Shown in pieces: positions 35,344 to 45,109 of a stretch of DNA of 64,000 nt. This DNA comes from Phyllobacterium zundukense (GTDB lineage: Bacteria; Pseudomonadota; Alphaproteobacteria; Rhizobiales; Rhizobiaceae): the NCBI RefSeq assembly GCF_025452195.1, contig NZ_CP104970.1, positions 1-64,000 on the forward strand. Direction: 5' to 3'. The notes under the pieces are model-generated. The model made no database searches. It had not been told where the DNA came from and was given only the letters and a program-made list of their open reading frames with translations. Position 1 is the stretch's first letter; every line of letters starts with the position of its first letter. The position numbers and the translations under genes were made by a program.

Positions 35344-36669
35344 ATGACCAAAATACTCCATCGAACCATCGGAACAAATCTGCCAAGAGCCGTAGCGGGA
35401 GAGGGCATCTACATCACTGATAGCGAAGGTCGGAGCTACATTGATGGGTCCGGCGGAGCTGCAGTGAGCTGCCTCGGCCACAATCATCTTGAGGTCTTGC
35501 AAGCGATGAAGGCCCAGATGGGACGCATCAGCTACGCTCATACGTCATTCTTCACGACTGACGTGGCCGAGCACCTTGCTGAGCAACTGGTTGAACTAGC
35601 GCCTGAGGGGCTTGACTATGTCTACCTTGTCTCAGGTGGCTCCGAAGCGGTCGAGGCTGCACTCAAGATGGCACGCCAGTATTTTGTCGAGATTGGTAAG
35701 CCTCAGCGACGCCATATCATCGCGCGCCGACAGAGCTATCATGGAAATACAATTGGCGCGCTGGCGACTGGCGGGAATGCGGGGCGTCGCGAGCAGTTCA
35801 AGCCGATTCTACCAGAAACGCATCATGTTTCACCGTGTTATGCGTATCGCGACATGCAGATGGGCGAAACACCGGAGGCTTATGCCGAGCGTCTTGCCGC
35901 GGAGCTGGAGGCGAAAATCATCGAGCTCGGAACGGACACGGTTATGGCTTTCGTGGCGGAACCGGTGGTGGGTGCGACGCTCGGTGCGGTGGGGCCTGTG
36001 GCCCACTACTTCAAGCGGGTTCGGCAGGTCTGCGACAAGTACGGCATCTTGCTTATTCTCGACGAAGTGATGTGCGGCATGGGCCGCACCGGCACGTTTT
36101 TCGCTCTGGAACAGGAAGGTATCGTGCCTGACCTGGTGACTATCGCTAAAGGGTTGGGTGGGGGCTTCCAGCCGATTGGCGCGGTGATGCTGTCTGAAAA
36201 AATTTATCGTGCCTTTGCCGAAGGTTCCGGTCTGTTCCAGCATGGTCATACCTATATTGGTCATCCGATCGCCGCGGCGGCAGCCAACAAGGTCGTAGAA
36301 ATCCTCAAGCGTCCGGAGACAATGACAAATGTTATAAAGATGGGCGATCGCCTCCAGGCGGGGCTCGATGCGGCACTCGCCCAGTCTCCTTACGTCGGCG
36401 ACATCCGGGGTCGCGGGCTTTTTCGTGGTGTGGAACTTGTTGCGGATAAGGACACGAAGCAGCCTTTCGATCCAGTGCGCAAAATTCACTCCAAAATCAA
36501 AAAGGAGGCGATGCAGCGTGGCCTGATGTGCTACCCGATGGGTGGCACCATCGACGGGGTATATGGCGACCATATACTACTGGCGCCCCCGTACATTATT
36601 CAGCCCGCGCAGATCGACCTCATCATAGAACGGCTCGCAGCGGCGATAAATGCCGCGGTGAAGAGCTGA
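35344..36669 (+). CDS. Class III (PLP) aminotransferase
   Basis: A complete 441-residue class III aminotransferase. VSGGSEAVEAALKMARQY binds PLP phosphate, ILDEVMCGMGRTG has the cofactor aspartate (about 240), the Schiff-base lysine is about 269 in TIAKGLGGGFQPIGAV, and HGHTYIGHPIAAAAA follows. It resembles omega-amino acid/diaminobutyrate-type enzymes but the substrate is not readable. The ATG at 35344 is the only start giving the family N-terminus. The next gene starts 20 bp after its stop. The upstream regulon element links it to peptide uptake, suggesting it deaminates an amino acid freed from the imported compound. Confidence 0.92.
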   Translation: MTKILHRTIGTNLPRAVAGEGIYITDSEGRSYIDGSGGAAVSCLGHNHLEVLQAMKAQMGRISYAHTSFFTTDVAEHLAEQLVELAPEGLDYVYLVSGGSEAVEAALKMARQYFVEIGKPQRRHIIARRQSYHGNTIGALATGGNAGRREQFKPILPETHHVSPCYAYRDMQMGETPEAYAERLAAELEAKIIELGTDTVMAFVAEPVVGATLGAVGPVAHYFKRVRQVCDKYGILLILDEVMCGMGRTGTFFALEQEGIVPDLVTIAKGLGGGFQPIGAVMLSEKIYRAFAEGSGLFQHGHTYIGHPIAAAAANKVVEILKRPETMTNVIKMGDRLQAGLDAALAQSPYVGDIRGRGLFRGVELVADKDTKQPFDPVRKIHSKIKKEAMQRGLMCYPMGGTIDGVYGDHILLAPPYIIQPAQIDLIIERLAAAINAAVKS

Positions 36670-36688
36670 GGGGGCTGTTGGCCGTGCC

Positions 36689-37249
36689 ATGAAAGACTCT
36701 CCAATGACGACATCTCCATGTCCGCCCTTAACCGACGAACACTGGCCAGCCGAGATTGCGGATATGAAGACGGATTTCGCCGGCGCACTGAATGTCTATC
36801 GCACAATGGCCCATCATCCGGCATTGCTGAAGGCATGGGCTCCGCTGCGCCAACATGTCGTCAAGGACAGCGCTCTCGGCCCCGTCCGGTCCGAACTCGT
36901 GATCTTGCGAGCTGCTCATCGGATGGGATCGACCTATGAGTGGGCTCATCACGTCAGCCGCGCGCGGGCGCTCGGAATTTCGGATGAGCGCGTTCAGGCG
37001 ATGCGTCGCATGCCAGATGGAGAGGACGGGCTCATTGCCAGAGCCGTCGACGCACTTTTGGATGGCTTCCTCTTGCCACCAGCTCTTGAGGTCGCGCTTT
37101 GCGCCGCCATAGGGAGGCGAGCTGTCTTCGACGTAATGGCGACGGTCGGGTTCTATTCCATATTGGGCTACATCTTGTTGACCTATGATACTCCCATAGA
37201 TGAAGCCGTCGCGCGCGAAATGGCGGAGCGGCCACTTACGGTCACCTAA
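36689..37249 (+). CDS. Carboxymuconolactone decarboxylase / AhpD-like family protein
   Basis: A 186-residue (or 181 from ATG 36704) all-helical protein of the CMD family. LGPVRSELVILRAAHRMGST, then YEWAHHVSRARALGISDERV, is the CMD core. The AhpD-type CxxC redox pair is absent: only His residues of EWAHH remain, so a peroxidase role is unlikely and a small decarboxylase/lactonase-like or unknown role is possible. It follows the aminotransferase by 20 bp, probably in one transcript. Confidence 0.8.
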   Translation: MKDSPMTTSPCPPLTDEHWPAEIADMKTDFAGALNVYRTMAHHPALLKAWAPLRQHVVKDSALGPVRSELVILRAAHRMGSTYEWAHHVSRARALGISDERVQAMRRMPDGEDGLIARAVDALLDGFLLPPALEVALCAAIGRRAVFDVMATVGFYSILGYILLTYDTPIDEAVAREMAERPLTVT

Positions 37250-37348
37250 TTGAAAGGCAACAACCGCGCTTCCAGGGCTTAGGCGCTTTAGTAGGAGAAA
37301 CCCCGAGGCTTTGGCATCGAAAGCAGTTTCCCTTCGCAGGATATCGCA

Positions 37349-37816
37349 ATGATCGACCTAGATCGCATAGATGTGGCGCTTCTTGAAGCGGTTCAGAAGA
37401 ACAATCGCCTGAGTTCGGAGGAGCTTGCAGAGGCAGTGCACTTGTCTCCGACGGCATGCCAACGACGCTTGAAGCGCTTGCGGAACGAAGGAGTGATAGA
37501 GGCGGACGTTTCGATCGTCTCCCCCAAGGCGGTTGGCCGACACATCACGATGATCGTCCTCGTATCTCTCGAGCGCGAAAGAGCTGACATCGTCGATCGA
37601 TTTAAGGGCGCGATCCGTAACACCCGGGAAGTGATGATAGGATACTATGTGACGGGAGAGGCGGACTTCATACTTGTTGTCACCGCCAAAGACATGGAGG
37701 GCTATGAGCAGTTCACCCGCCGATTCTTCTACGAAAATCCCGATATCAAGGGATTTAAGACAATGGTGGTGATGGATCGCGTCAAAGCCAGTTTCGCTTT
37801 TCCCATCGAGGCGTAA
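37349..37816 (+). CDS. Lrp/AsnC-family regulator, twin of 12165-12632
   Basis: 155 residues, with winged helix LLEAVQKNNRLSSEELAEAV then LSPTACQRRLKRLRNEGVIE, and a RAM domain with GYYVTGEADFILVVTAKDME. It differs from the regulator at 12165-12632 at only a minority of positions, so the two may share DNA targets and ligands. It is placed between the aminotransferase/CMD pair and an M20 amidohydrolase gene. Confidence 0.88.
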   Translation: MIDLDRIDVALLEAVQKNNRLSSEELAEAVHLSPTACQRRLKRLRNEGVIEADVSIVSPKAVGRHITMIVLVSLERERADIVDRFKGAIRNTREVMIGYYVTGEADFILVVTAKDMEGYEQFTRRFFYENPDIKGFKTMVVMDRVKASFAFPIEA

Positions 37817-38132
37817 AATCTGGTCGCTGAGGAGACTCTGGGCTGGGGCGGTGACCGAGCCGAACAGGTGAGATGAGCGGAGCCCACCCATTAAGAGGAA
37901 CATGCGCCGGAGCCTGAAAGGCTCACGCTGAATGAGAGAGAATGAAGGTCCGGGCTTTCTGCGAGGGTTACACACAATTCAAAAGATGCTGCGGGTCGCG
38001 GAAAAATGCGATTACTTCAGCATTTTGCAGCAACTCTGCATGACGACCAAGTGATTTAATGTCTTTCGCCACCGTTCCGCAGATAACGTCAGCATCGGGC
38101 GATGGCGCCATATCAGATGAGGGAAGTTCACT
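37817..38132. other. Gap before the M20 gene, no gene recognised
   Basis: No family-like frame. It probably holds the promoter of the amidohydrolase gene. No copy of the regulon element was seen here. Confidence 0.4.
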
Positions 38133-39314
38133 ATGAGGGTTTTTACAAACAACATACTCTCCGAAATAGAGCGGGAAGCGGTGATAGAGATGCGTCACGC
38201 CATGCATCGTGAGCCGGAACTCTCGAACAACGAATGGAAAACTCAAAAGAGGATCCGCGAAACGCTGGAAAGCTTCGGCCTGACCGGTGCCAAAACGTTC
38301 CATAAGACCGGCGTCTATATTGACATTCAGGGCCTAGCCGCCGGTCCAAACCATTCAGTCGCGGTACGCGGAGACATAGATGCCCTACCGATCCAGGAAG
38401 ACCGCAACGACCTAGCGTACAGTTCGCAGGTGCCCGGGGTAATGCACGCCTGCGGCCATGACATGCACAGCTCAATCGCTTTGGGCGCGGCCCTAGCCTT
38501 TCACCGCATGCGAGAGAACTTTTCGGGAAAAATACGTGTATTCTTCCAACCCGCCGAAGAAGCCGAGCCGCTCGGCGGTCGGACCGTGGCGGAAGAAAAT
38601 CTGCTCGACGGGTTTGACGCCGCAGTTGGATTTCATGTCCGCACAAATATCGCCGCTGGCTCCTACGGCGCTCGAGCCGGCGCTGTGACGAATTCATCCG
38701 ATCAGTTTGCCCTCGAACTGACTGGAACCATGGCACATGGTGCGTCACCACATGCTGGGGTGGATGCGATTGCGATCGCTGGCGCCTTCATCAACGAGGT
38801 CCAGAAGGTGGTGTCCCGGGAAATGCCGGTTGACGATCGCGCCATCGTAACAATCGGAACCATCCACGGCGGAGAGGCGACGAATATTATCTGCCCATCG
38901 GTCACGATGACAGGAACAATCCGAACAGGCAGTCGCGAGCGGCGTGAGTTATTGGTGCGACGTGTCGGCGAGATAGCCGACGGTGTAGCCGCGCTGCACC
39001 GCGGCAAGGCAGAGTTTAGATCTCAATTGGGCGAGCCTCCCGTGGTCAACGATCCCGCGATGGTCGAACGTTTCCGCCAGCTCGTCGTTCAATCGGTAGG
39101 CGAGGACAAGTATGTTGAAGGATCGGCGAGCGCGGGCAGCGATGACTTTGGCTTTTACTCCAGCTGCGTGCCCTCGATTTACTTCTGGTTTGGCAGTAAA
39201 GAGCCAGGTAACGAGTCCGGGGTCCACACGCCCACCTTCGGCGCCTCGGACGAAATTCTCATTCCAACAACAGAGCTGGCTATTCGGTATTGTTGGGAGC
39301 TCCTGTACTCTTAA
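38133..39314 (+). CDS. M20 family amidohydrolase (N-acyl amino acid/peptide type)
   Basis: A 393-residue M20D-type amidohydrolase. Metal ligands are visible in MHACGHDMH (Cys107, His109), PAEEAE (Glu142-143) and the C-terminal GSDDFGF region. The lid/dimerisation domain has AHGASPHAGVDAIA. Relatives are hippurate hydrolases, IAA-amino acid hydrolases and N-acetyl-diaminopimelate deacetylases. It would cut an N-acyl or N-aminoacyl bond in the cytoplasm. It comes just before the peptide transporter locus on the same strand, consistent with processing imported compounds. NGR234 y4tI is a remembered look-alike. Confidence 0.9.
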   Translation: MRVFTNNILSEIEREAVIEMRHAMHREPELSNNEWKTQKRIRETLESFGLTGAKTFHKTGVYIDIQGLAAGPNHSVAVRGDIDALPIQEDRNDLAYSSQVPGVMHACGHDMHSSIALGAALAFHRMRENFSGKIRVFFQPAEEAEPLGGRTVAEENLLDGFDAAVGFHVRTNIAAGSYGARAGAVTNSSDQFALELTGTMAHGASPHAGVDAIAIAGAFINEVQKVVSREMPVDDRAIVTIGTIHGGEATNIICPSVTMTGTIRTGSRERRELLVRRVGEIADGVAALHRGKAEFRSQLGEPPVVNDPAMVERFRQLVVQSVGEDKYVEGSASAGSDDFGFYSSCVPSIYFWFGSKEPGNESGVHTPTFGASDEILIPTTELAIRYCWELLYS

Positions 39315-39342
39315 CGCCCGTTGCCGTTGACGGTCATGTGCG

Positions 39343-39640
39343 CTAGATGTTCAGCTTTGGAGATGCTCGGATGCAACACCGGCTCCCATTTGGCGAGACT
39401 TTCGCTCCAACTCCAAACTCGCGTAGCAAGGCAGCAGCAACAGAGGAACTTAAGCGCGTCGCAACTGCCGCCAGCAGTACCGGAAAGTCTTGGGTAATGG
39501 CCGCGCGGTCACCAGTTCGTCCTCGACCAAGGGACTTCTCGTAGCTGTGACCTCGGCTATGAACGTCGCAGCCTATAAAATGAGACAATTGTTTGACAAT
39601 TTGCCTGGGCGGGAATGTGTACAGGGAACTGCCGCGGAGA
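39343..39640 (-). pseudogene. Possible MarR-family regulator remnant
   Basis: The minus strand reads QDFPVLLAAVATRLSSSVAA then LLREFGVGAKVS, which resembles the N-terminal dimerisation helix of MarR regulators. The winged helix that should follow is lost through a frame change. Weakly supported. Confidence 0.35.
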
Positions 39641-39798
39641 GCCTGGCGAAGAGACTGTCCTAATGAGATCGATGGACTGAAGTCTGTATGCGCCATTTGC
39701 TACGCCATCCGGTTCCAAGAACTTCTTCCTCCGACTGGAAAGACTGGTCCGACACTGTTTTCGCGTGTTTGAGACAAATGAGTCACTCGCGGTCATAA

Positions 39799-39814
39799 TA
39801 AAACATACGTTGCC
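39799..39814 (+). promoter_or_regulatory. Shared regulon element upstream of the first SBP gene
   Basis: TAAAACATACGTTGCC, two mismatches from the consensus core, 138-153 bp before the SBP start at 39952. Confidence 0.6.
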
Positions 39815-39951
39815 AATTCACGGTAAGTGAGATAGATGTTTCATTGGCACCGGCGACGCGGAGCCAAATCGGCTGCTTTGCGAAAAAGCTCCAATCTTCG
39901 AAGTAGGGGCAGCGCCTGCAGTCAAGAACGCTCAAAAAGGGGAACTAAATC

Positions 39952-41556
39952 ATGAAAATTTCTCGACGCGATCTCTTCAAAGTCAGTATGGGAGCCGGGA
40001 CCGCTTTGACAATTTCATCCATCCTGCGGGCACAGGCCGCGGGGGTCGATCCGAAGACTGTCCGGATGGTAAAGACCGGCGATCTTCAAGTTTTTGACCC
40101 CATATTTACAACGGCAAATATTACCGCCGACCACGGGGCGGCCATCTATGACACGCTTTTCTCGGTAGACTCTAAATTTGCACCGCATCCGCAGATGGTG
40201 GAGAAGTGGAGTATTTCCGACGACAAAAAAACCTACACATTCATGCTTCGCGATGGCTTGGCATGGCACGATGGTTCGCCTGTCACAGCCGCCGACTGTG
40301 TAGCCTCGATCCGGCGTTGGGGACAGGTTCATCCAGGCGGCCAGTTGATCGTGGAGTTGGCCAGTAACATCTCACGGGTCGACGACAAGACTTTCGCCAT
40401 CGCCCTGAAGGAGCCGTTGGGGCTTTTGATCGACATCCTTGCAGACCTGACTCCGCCTTGCCTCTTCATAATGAGAGAGAAGGATGCAATGCGTCCTGCG
40501 ACCGAGCAGGTGACAACTAACATCGGATCAGGTCCATTCAAGTTCAATGAAGCTCTCGCCAAGCCTGGTGCCAGCTTCACCTATGATCGCAACGAAAAAT
40601 ACGTGCCGCGCAGTGAGGTGGCCGATGGTCTCGCTGGGGGGAAGGTGGTGCGGGTCGATCGTGTGATCTGGGAGAACATCTCGGACCAGCAGACATCTCT
40701 TGCTGCGCTGCAAACAGGGGAAATTGATTTTCTTCAGGGGCCGCCTGGCGATCTGTACCCGGTGATCGAAAACGATATCAACCTTCAACTCGAAGTCCTG
40801 AACAAAGGTGGTGCTGACATCTGTCTTCGCATGAATTTTCTGCAGAAGCCTTTTGACAACGTCAAAGCACGCCAAGCGCTGCTTCACCTGATCGACCAGG
40901 AAGCGCTTCTACGTGCTATGGCCCCAGACGCAAAATCCGGTCGACCCGTTACCTCGATATTCGGCAATAATACCCCGATGACGAACGATGAAAACACCGG
41001 ATGGTATAAAACGGGCGGCAATGCCGAGAAGGCTAAACAACTCTTCAGCGAAGCGGGATATGCCGGTGAGAAGGTTGTTATTCTGCAACCGACCAACGTG
41101 GCGACGTTCAGTGACGCCGCTCAAATCGTCGCGGCTGCGCTGCGAAAGATCGGCGTCAACGCTGTGCTTGCGCCGAGCGACTGGGGCGGGTTGGTCGCAC
41201 GCAGAGCGAACAAAGGTCTGGTCGAGAACGGCGGTTGGAACCTCTTCATCACGGATGAAATTGACTACTCACTGGCAAATCCCCTCGGCACACCGTTTCT
41301 CGTGGCCAGCGGCGAAAAGGCTTGGTACGGGTGGCCGAAGAACGAAGAATATGAAGCGCTCCGGGCCAACTGGGCAAAGGTAAATACGCTAGAGGAGCGC
41401 AAGTCGCTTGCCCGGAAGATGCAGCACGTCTGGTGGGATTTCGTCGGAGACATAAGGCTCGGCCAAATCGTCTCCCCGACGGCGCGTCGCAAAACCCTTA
41501 GAGGGGTCATCGGCATGCCGCAGATTATCCCAATGTGGAGTATGCTGAAGATTTAA
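39952..41556 (+). CDS. dppA: Peptide ABC transporter substrate-binding protein (SBP_bac_5)
   Basis: A 534-residue family 5 solute-binding protein. The N-terminus has a twin-arginine signal SRRDLFKVSMGAGTALTISS, so it may be exported folded. The mature chain contains WSISDDKKTYTFMLRDGLAW, DGSPVTAADCVASIRRW and IGSGPFKF, the usual DppA/OppA blocks. It captures di-/oligopeptides or related compounds in the periplasm. It is one of three intact, clearly related copies (also 56203-57807 and 61770-63374), so the cell could present several ligands to one DppBCDF permease. A strong hairpin follows the stop. A shared regulon element lies upstream. Confidence 0.93.
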   Translation: MKISRRDLFKVSMGAGTALTISSILRAQAAGVDPKTVRMVKTGDLQVFDPIFTTANITADHGAAIYDTLFSVDSKFAPHPQMVEKWSISDDKKTYTFMLRDGLAWHDGSPVTAADCVASIRRWGQVHPGGQLIVELASNISRVDDKTFAIALKEPLGLLIDILADLTPPCLFIMREKDAMRPATEQVTTNIGSGPFKFNEALAKPGASFTYDRNEKYVPRSEVADGLAGGKVVRVDRVIWENISDQQTSLAALQTGEIDFLQGPPGDLYPVIENDINLQLEVLNKGGADICLRMNFLQKPFDNVKARQALLHLIDQEALLRAMAPDAKSGRPVTSIFGNNTPMTNDENTGWYKTGGNAEKAKQLFSEAGYAGEKVVILQPTNVATFSDAAQIVAAALRKIGVNAVLAPSDWGGLVARRANKGLVENGGWNLFITDEIDYSLANPLGTPFLVASGEKAWYGWPKNEEYEALRANWAKVNTLEERKSLARKMQHVWWDFVGDIRLGQIVSPTARRKTLRGVIGMPQIIPMWSMLKI

Positions 41557-41584
41557 GCAGGGAGTGCCCTTATTCTCGCGCGAT

Positions 41585-41620
41585 AATCCCGACCATCGCC
41601 ACATTGCGATGGACGGGATT
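41585..41620 (+). terminator. Stem-loop after the first SBP gene
   Basis: AATCCCG-A-CCATCGC (41585-41599) pairs with GCGATGG-A-CGGGATT (41606-41620): 14 bp interrupted by one A-A mismatch, 6-base loop. No T-run follows. Such hairpins after SBP genes often stabilise the SBP message or partly end transcription before the permease genes. Confidence 0.65.
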
Positions 41621-41809
41621 CGTGTGTTGCGATCAGAACATTGACCCGCGCCGCGGCCCAGAACGGCAATACCTTCATCGGCGCGGTGCAGGTCGGCTGC
41701 CCCGGCCCAGCTAAGCGCTGCGCGGCAGGGCATTCATTGAGGTTCGTCTTGCAGCAACGAGGCTTCTGGGGCAAGGAGGGAATGCAACGTTTGAATTATA
41801 ACATAAAAA

Positions 41810-41825
41810 CTAAAACATATGTTGC
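41810..41825 (+). promoter_or_regulatory. Shared regulon element upstream of the broken SBP and dppBCDF
   Basis: TAAAACATATGTTGCA, 111-126 bp before the old SBP start at 41936, the same spacing as before the intact SBP at 61770. A weaker inverted copy (TGCAACGTTTGAATTA, 41782-41797) lies just upstream. Although that SBP is dead, the element may still drive dppBCDF, capA and the M24 gene. Confidence 0.72.
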
Positions 41826-41935
41826 ACATCGGGTTAAGCTGGGGTACATAAGGTGGGACGCTAGCGTCCGCGACGCCACCTATCCGAACTTTTCGGAAGG
41901 TCGTCGCAACAAAAAGCTGGGAGGAGCTGCGATCA

Positions 41936-42272
41936 TGATTATTCGCGACGCGAACACGCCGCGCCAATAGCGGTCAATCCAGGAAGGTTGGAGCATCTTC
42001 ATCACGAACGAGATGAACGATCGCCAACGGGGCTCTGTCCTCAATGCCGGTGGGAAAAGCCGCGGTTTGGCACGAAGATCAAGCACTCTGGGCCAAATAG
42101 CCGATTTGGGCCGCTCGAAGCGCAAAGTCCTGGATCGAAATAGGCATGGGATCTGTGGAACTTCGTTGGCGACGTTCGACTCGGTCAGTTCGTATCCGCG
42201 AGAAGCGAGGCGCTTTCCGGAGTCTTCGAGATGCTGCAACCTGTCGCCAAGTGGAACATGCAAAAGGTCTAA
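41936..42272 (+). pseudogene. SBP gene remnant with large internal deletion
   Basis: An ATG at 41936 starts MIIRDA, a worn version of the SBP start MIISRRD seen at 57807. After about a dozen codons the sequence jumps to EGWSIFITNEM near 41980, which matches the region about 430 residues into the intact SBPs. A frameshifted tail then reads NFVGDVRLGQFVSA and AKWNMQKV, the SBP C-terminus, with the old stop at about 42270. Some 1.2 kb has been lost. It sits 6 bp before dppB, so the ancestral operon had its own SBP here. Confidence 0.82.
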
Positions 42273-42278
42273 GGAACA

Positions 42279-43220
42279 ATGGGCATTTACATCCTTCGAA
42301 GGTTGGCTTCGGCGATCGCTGTAATGGTGATGGTCGGAGTCTTCGTCTTCCTGCTTCTCAGGCTAGCGCCCGGCGATCCGGCAGCGATAATCGCTGGCGA
42401 CGCGGCTACGCCGGAGATGATCGCCGGCATCCGCGAACAGTTGGGACTAACCGATCCGCTGCCAATTCAGTTCGTACGTTGGGCGATTTCCATCCTCAGC
42501 GGGGACTTTGGGACTTCGATCTTTACGGGGCGCCCGGTCCTTGAGCTCATCGCGGACCGACTAGAGCCCACTCTTTCTCTGTCCTTCATGACGATCATTT
42601 CTTCTGTAACGATAGGAGTGTACTTCGGCGTCTTTGCTGCATGGCGCGCCGGTGGCGTCGTCGATCGCGCCCTCGCAGGATTTGCGGCGGTTGGTTTTTC
42701 TGTTCCGGTTTTTGTCATCGGGTATGCTCTCGTATACTACTTTGCAATCATAACTCGTTGGTTGCCCGTTCAAGGTTACGCGCCCATTAGCAGTGGCACC
42801 GGCACTTGGTTTGCACACCTCGTTCTGCCGACGCTGACTCTGAGTGTTGGCTACGTGGCGTTCATCGCGCGGATCACGCGATCAAGCATGCTTGAAGTAC
42901 TGTCGGAAGATTACATGCGAACGGCTGCGGCAAAGGGCGCGTCGTCATACGCCATGCTTTTTCACCACGCCCTGAAGAATGCCGGGGTGCCAATCCTCAC
43001 CGTCATCGGCTTGAGTTTGGCGGGTTTGATATCGGGCGTCGTTATTACCGAAACTGTGTTCAACATCCCCGGCGTTGGTCGTCTGGTAGTCGATGCCATT
43101 AACAATCGTGACTATCCTATCATTCAGGCCGTTCTAATCCTTGTTTCAGGCCTTTACGTGCTGATCAACCTTGCGGTTGATCTCTCCTATACTCTGGTCG
43201 ACCCTCGTATTCGGTATTGA
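42279..43220 (+). CDS. dppB: Peptide ABC transporter permease DppB-type
   Basis: A 313-residue inner-membrane protein with about six helices. The N-terminal MGIYILRRLASAIAVMVMVG and LLLRLAPGDPAAIIAGDAAT are standard for DppB/OppB. The EAA loop RSSMLEVLSEDYMRTAAAKG contacts the ATPases. The start ATG 42279 follows AGGAACA. dppC begins one base after its stop, and the order B, C, D, F is conserved. A degraded second copy of its 5' end exists at about 58720-58960. Confidence 0.94.
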   Translation: MGIYILRRLASAIAVMVMVGVFVFLLLRLAPGDPAAIIAGDAATPEMIAGIREQLGLTDPLPIQFVRWAISILSGDFGTSIFTGRPVLELIADRLEPTLSLSFMTIISSVTIGVYFGVFAAWRAGGVVDRALAGFAAVGFSVPVFVIGYALVYYFAIITRWLPVQGYAPISSGTGTWFAHLVLPTLTLSVGYVAFIARITRSSMLEVLSEDYMRTAAAKGASSYAMLFHHALKNAGVPILTVIGLSLAGLISGVVITETVFNIPGVGRLVVDAINNRDYPIIQAVLILVSGLYVLINLAVDLSYTLVDPRIRY

Positions 43221-43221
43221 T

Positions 43222-44100
43222 ATGACACTCTCTGCTCAGCTTGAACCCGTGCCGGCGCCCCGGCTACGAATTGCCCATCTTCCTCGTCTAATCAGGCGGC
43301 ATCCACTCGTGTTTGTAGGTGGCGGCCTATTGACGGTATTGGTGGTTCTGGCGGTTGCCGCACCGCTGTACGCAGGCGATCCAGTAAACATGGACCCTTT
43401 TTCTCGTCTGCAGGCGCCTTCAACTGAGAAGTGGTTTGGAAGCGACCACCTGGGCCGGGACGTGTTTGCTCGAACTATCTTTGGTGCCCGCATTTCCCTT
43501 ATAGTGGGGTTGCTTTCGGCGATTTTTGCCTCTGCCGCCGGGCTCCTGATCGGCATCCTCGCTGGTTATAGTCGGAGTTTTGACAATGTCGTTATGCGCA
43601 TCATGGACGGCTTGATGTCGATCCCGACAATTTTGCTGGCTATCGCACTCATTTCTTTAACTGGTCCCGGTATTGGTATCCTCATCGTCGCGATAATGAT
43701 CCCACAACTGCCAAGCGTAACGCGGTTGGTTCGTTCGGTGGTTCTCAGTGTTCGAGAACGACCCTACGTCGAGGCTGCAGTTTGCGGTGGCGCACGCCTC
43801 CCGAGGGTGTTGTGGCGCCATATCCTTCCGAGCACGATCCCACCGCTTATGGTTCAGAGCGCCATCGTATGTGCGGATGCAATCCTCACAGAAGCCGGCC
43901 TCAGCTTTCTGGGCGTGGGCGTGCCTCCCGAGATTCCCAGCTGGGGGAATATGATTTCGAGCTCTCGCTTGTTTCTCGGCATCGCTCCCATGACGGTCTT
44001 TGCGCCAGGCATCTGTCTCGCCGTCACCGTTCTTGCCGTCAACCTGCTTGGGGATGGGTTGCGTGACATGTTTGATCCCCGTGCAAAGCGGAGACGCTGA
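43222..44100 (+). CDS. dppC: Peptide ABC transporter permease DppC-type
   Basis: 292 residues from ATG 43222, with the DppC-type N-terminal extension and first helix ([20 protein letters not shown]), the [20 protein letters not shown] segment and the EAA loop [20 protein letters not shown]. It pairs with DppB to form the channel. One base separates it from the dppB stop and one base from the dppD start, so translation is probably coupled. Longer upstream frames overlap dppB and are rejected. Confidence 0.94.
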   Translation: MTLSAQLEPVPAPRLRIAHLPRLIRRHPLVFVGGGLLTVLVVLAVAAPLYAGDPVNMDPFSRLQAPSTEKWFGSDHLGRDVFARTIFGARISLIVGLLSAIFASAAGLLIGILAGYSRSFDNVVMRIMDGLMSIPTILLAIALISLTGPGIGILIVAIMIPQLPSVTRLVRSVVLSVRERPYVEAAVCGGARLPRVLWRHILPSTIPPLMVQSAIVCADAILTEAGLSFLGVGVPPEIPSWGNMISSSRLFLGIAPMTVFAPGICLAVTVLAVNLLGDGLRDMFDPRAKRRR

Positions 44101-44101
44101 C

Positions 44102-45109
44102 ATGAAAATGCAGAAAAACACAGATAGCCAGTTGCTTCTCGATGTTCGCGAACTTGAGACCCACTTTTATGGTGAGGAGACCGTTACACGCGCGCTAGGC
44201 GGCGTTAGTTTTCAGGTGAACAGCGGCGAAACACTTGGCGTGGTCGGTGAATCGGGCTGTGGGAAGAGTGTCACTGCCCTGTCAATCCTTCGTTTGCTGC
44301 CAAAACGCACGGCAAAGACCGTTGGTGGTGAGATCCTTTTCAAAGGGCGCAACCTTCTCAATCTCTCGGAGCGGGAAATGAGAAAGATCCGTGGCGACCG
44401 TATTGCCATGATCTTTCAGGAGCCGATGACAAGTTTGAGCCCGGTTCACACCGTTGGTCGTCAAATCGCCGAAGCTGTCCAAATTCATACGGGGGCTTCC
44501 CGCTCAGAGGCGTTGGAAAAATCGCTTGAAATGCTTCGCATGGTGCGCATTGCCGATCCCGAACGACGCTTGTACAACTACCCACATGAGATGTCAGGTG
44601 GGATGCGTCAGCGCGCCATGATTGCCATGGCGCTCGCTTGTTCACCCGAGCTTTTGATCGCGGATGAGCCGACCACCGCGCTAGACGTCACTATCCAGGC
44701 GCAGATCCTGAGACTGATTGTCGACTTGAAAGAGCGCATGGGTACCGCGGTCATGTTGATCACACATGACTTAGGCGTAGTTGCAGAGACGTGTCAGCGT
44801 GTCATCGTCATGTATGCGGGTAGGATCATCGAGCAGACCACGGTGAAGGATTTGTTCGATTATCCTCTGCATCCCTACACAAAGGGCCTTATGCGATCCA
44901 TGCCCGATCCCAGACGTGGGCGGCAGCAGCGACTAGCAGAAATCCCTGGAATCGTTCCAAGTTTGCGCGAGCCGATCGTAGGATGCAGTTTTGCGCCTCG
45001 TTGCGCTTTTGCGACGGGAATATGCCGTGAACAAGCGCCGAGCCTGCGTAACGTGAGGCCTGGCCATTCTGCAGCATGCTGGCGAGCCGAGGAGGTAATG
45101 GGCGCATGA
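44102..45109 (+). CDS. dppD: Peptide ABC transporter ATPase DppD-type
   Basis: 335 residues from ATG 44102. Walker A is GESGCGKS (49-56), followed by [20 protein letters not shown], signature [17 protein letters not shown], Walker [13 protein letters not shown] and switch [12 protein letters not shown]. The C-terminal oligopeptide/dipeptide domain has four cysteines in [20 protein letters not shown], a known site for an iron-sulfur cluster in related proteins. Its stop overlaps the dppF start (ATGA). Confidence 0.94.
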   Translation: MKMQKNTDSQLLLDVRELETHFYGEETVTRALGGVSFQVNSGETLGVVGESGCGKSVTALSILRLLPKRTAKTVGGEILFKGRNLLNLSEREMRKIRGDRIAMIFQEPMTSLSPVHTVGRQIAEAVQIHTGASRSEALEKSLEMLRMVRIADPERRLYNYPHEMSGGMRQRAMIAMALACSPELLIADEPTTALDVTIQAQILRLIVDLKERMGTAVMLITHDLGVVAETCQRVIVMYAGRIIEQTTVKDLFDYPLHPYTKGLMRSMPDPRRGRQQRLAEIPGIVPSLREPIVGCSFAPRCAFATGICREQAPSLRNVRPGHSAACWRAEEVMGA

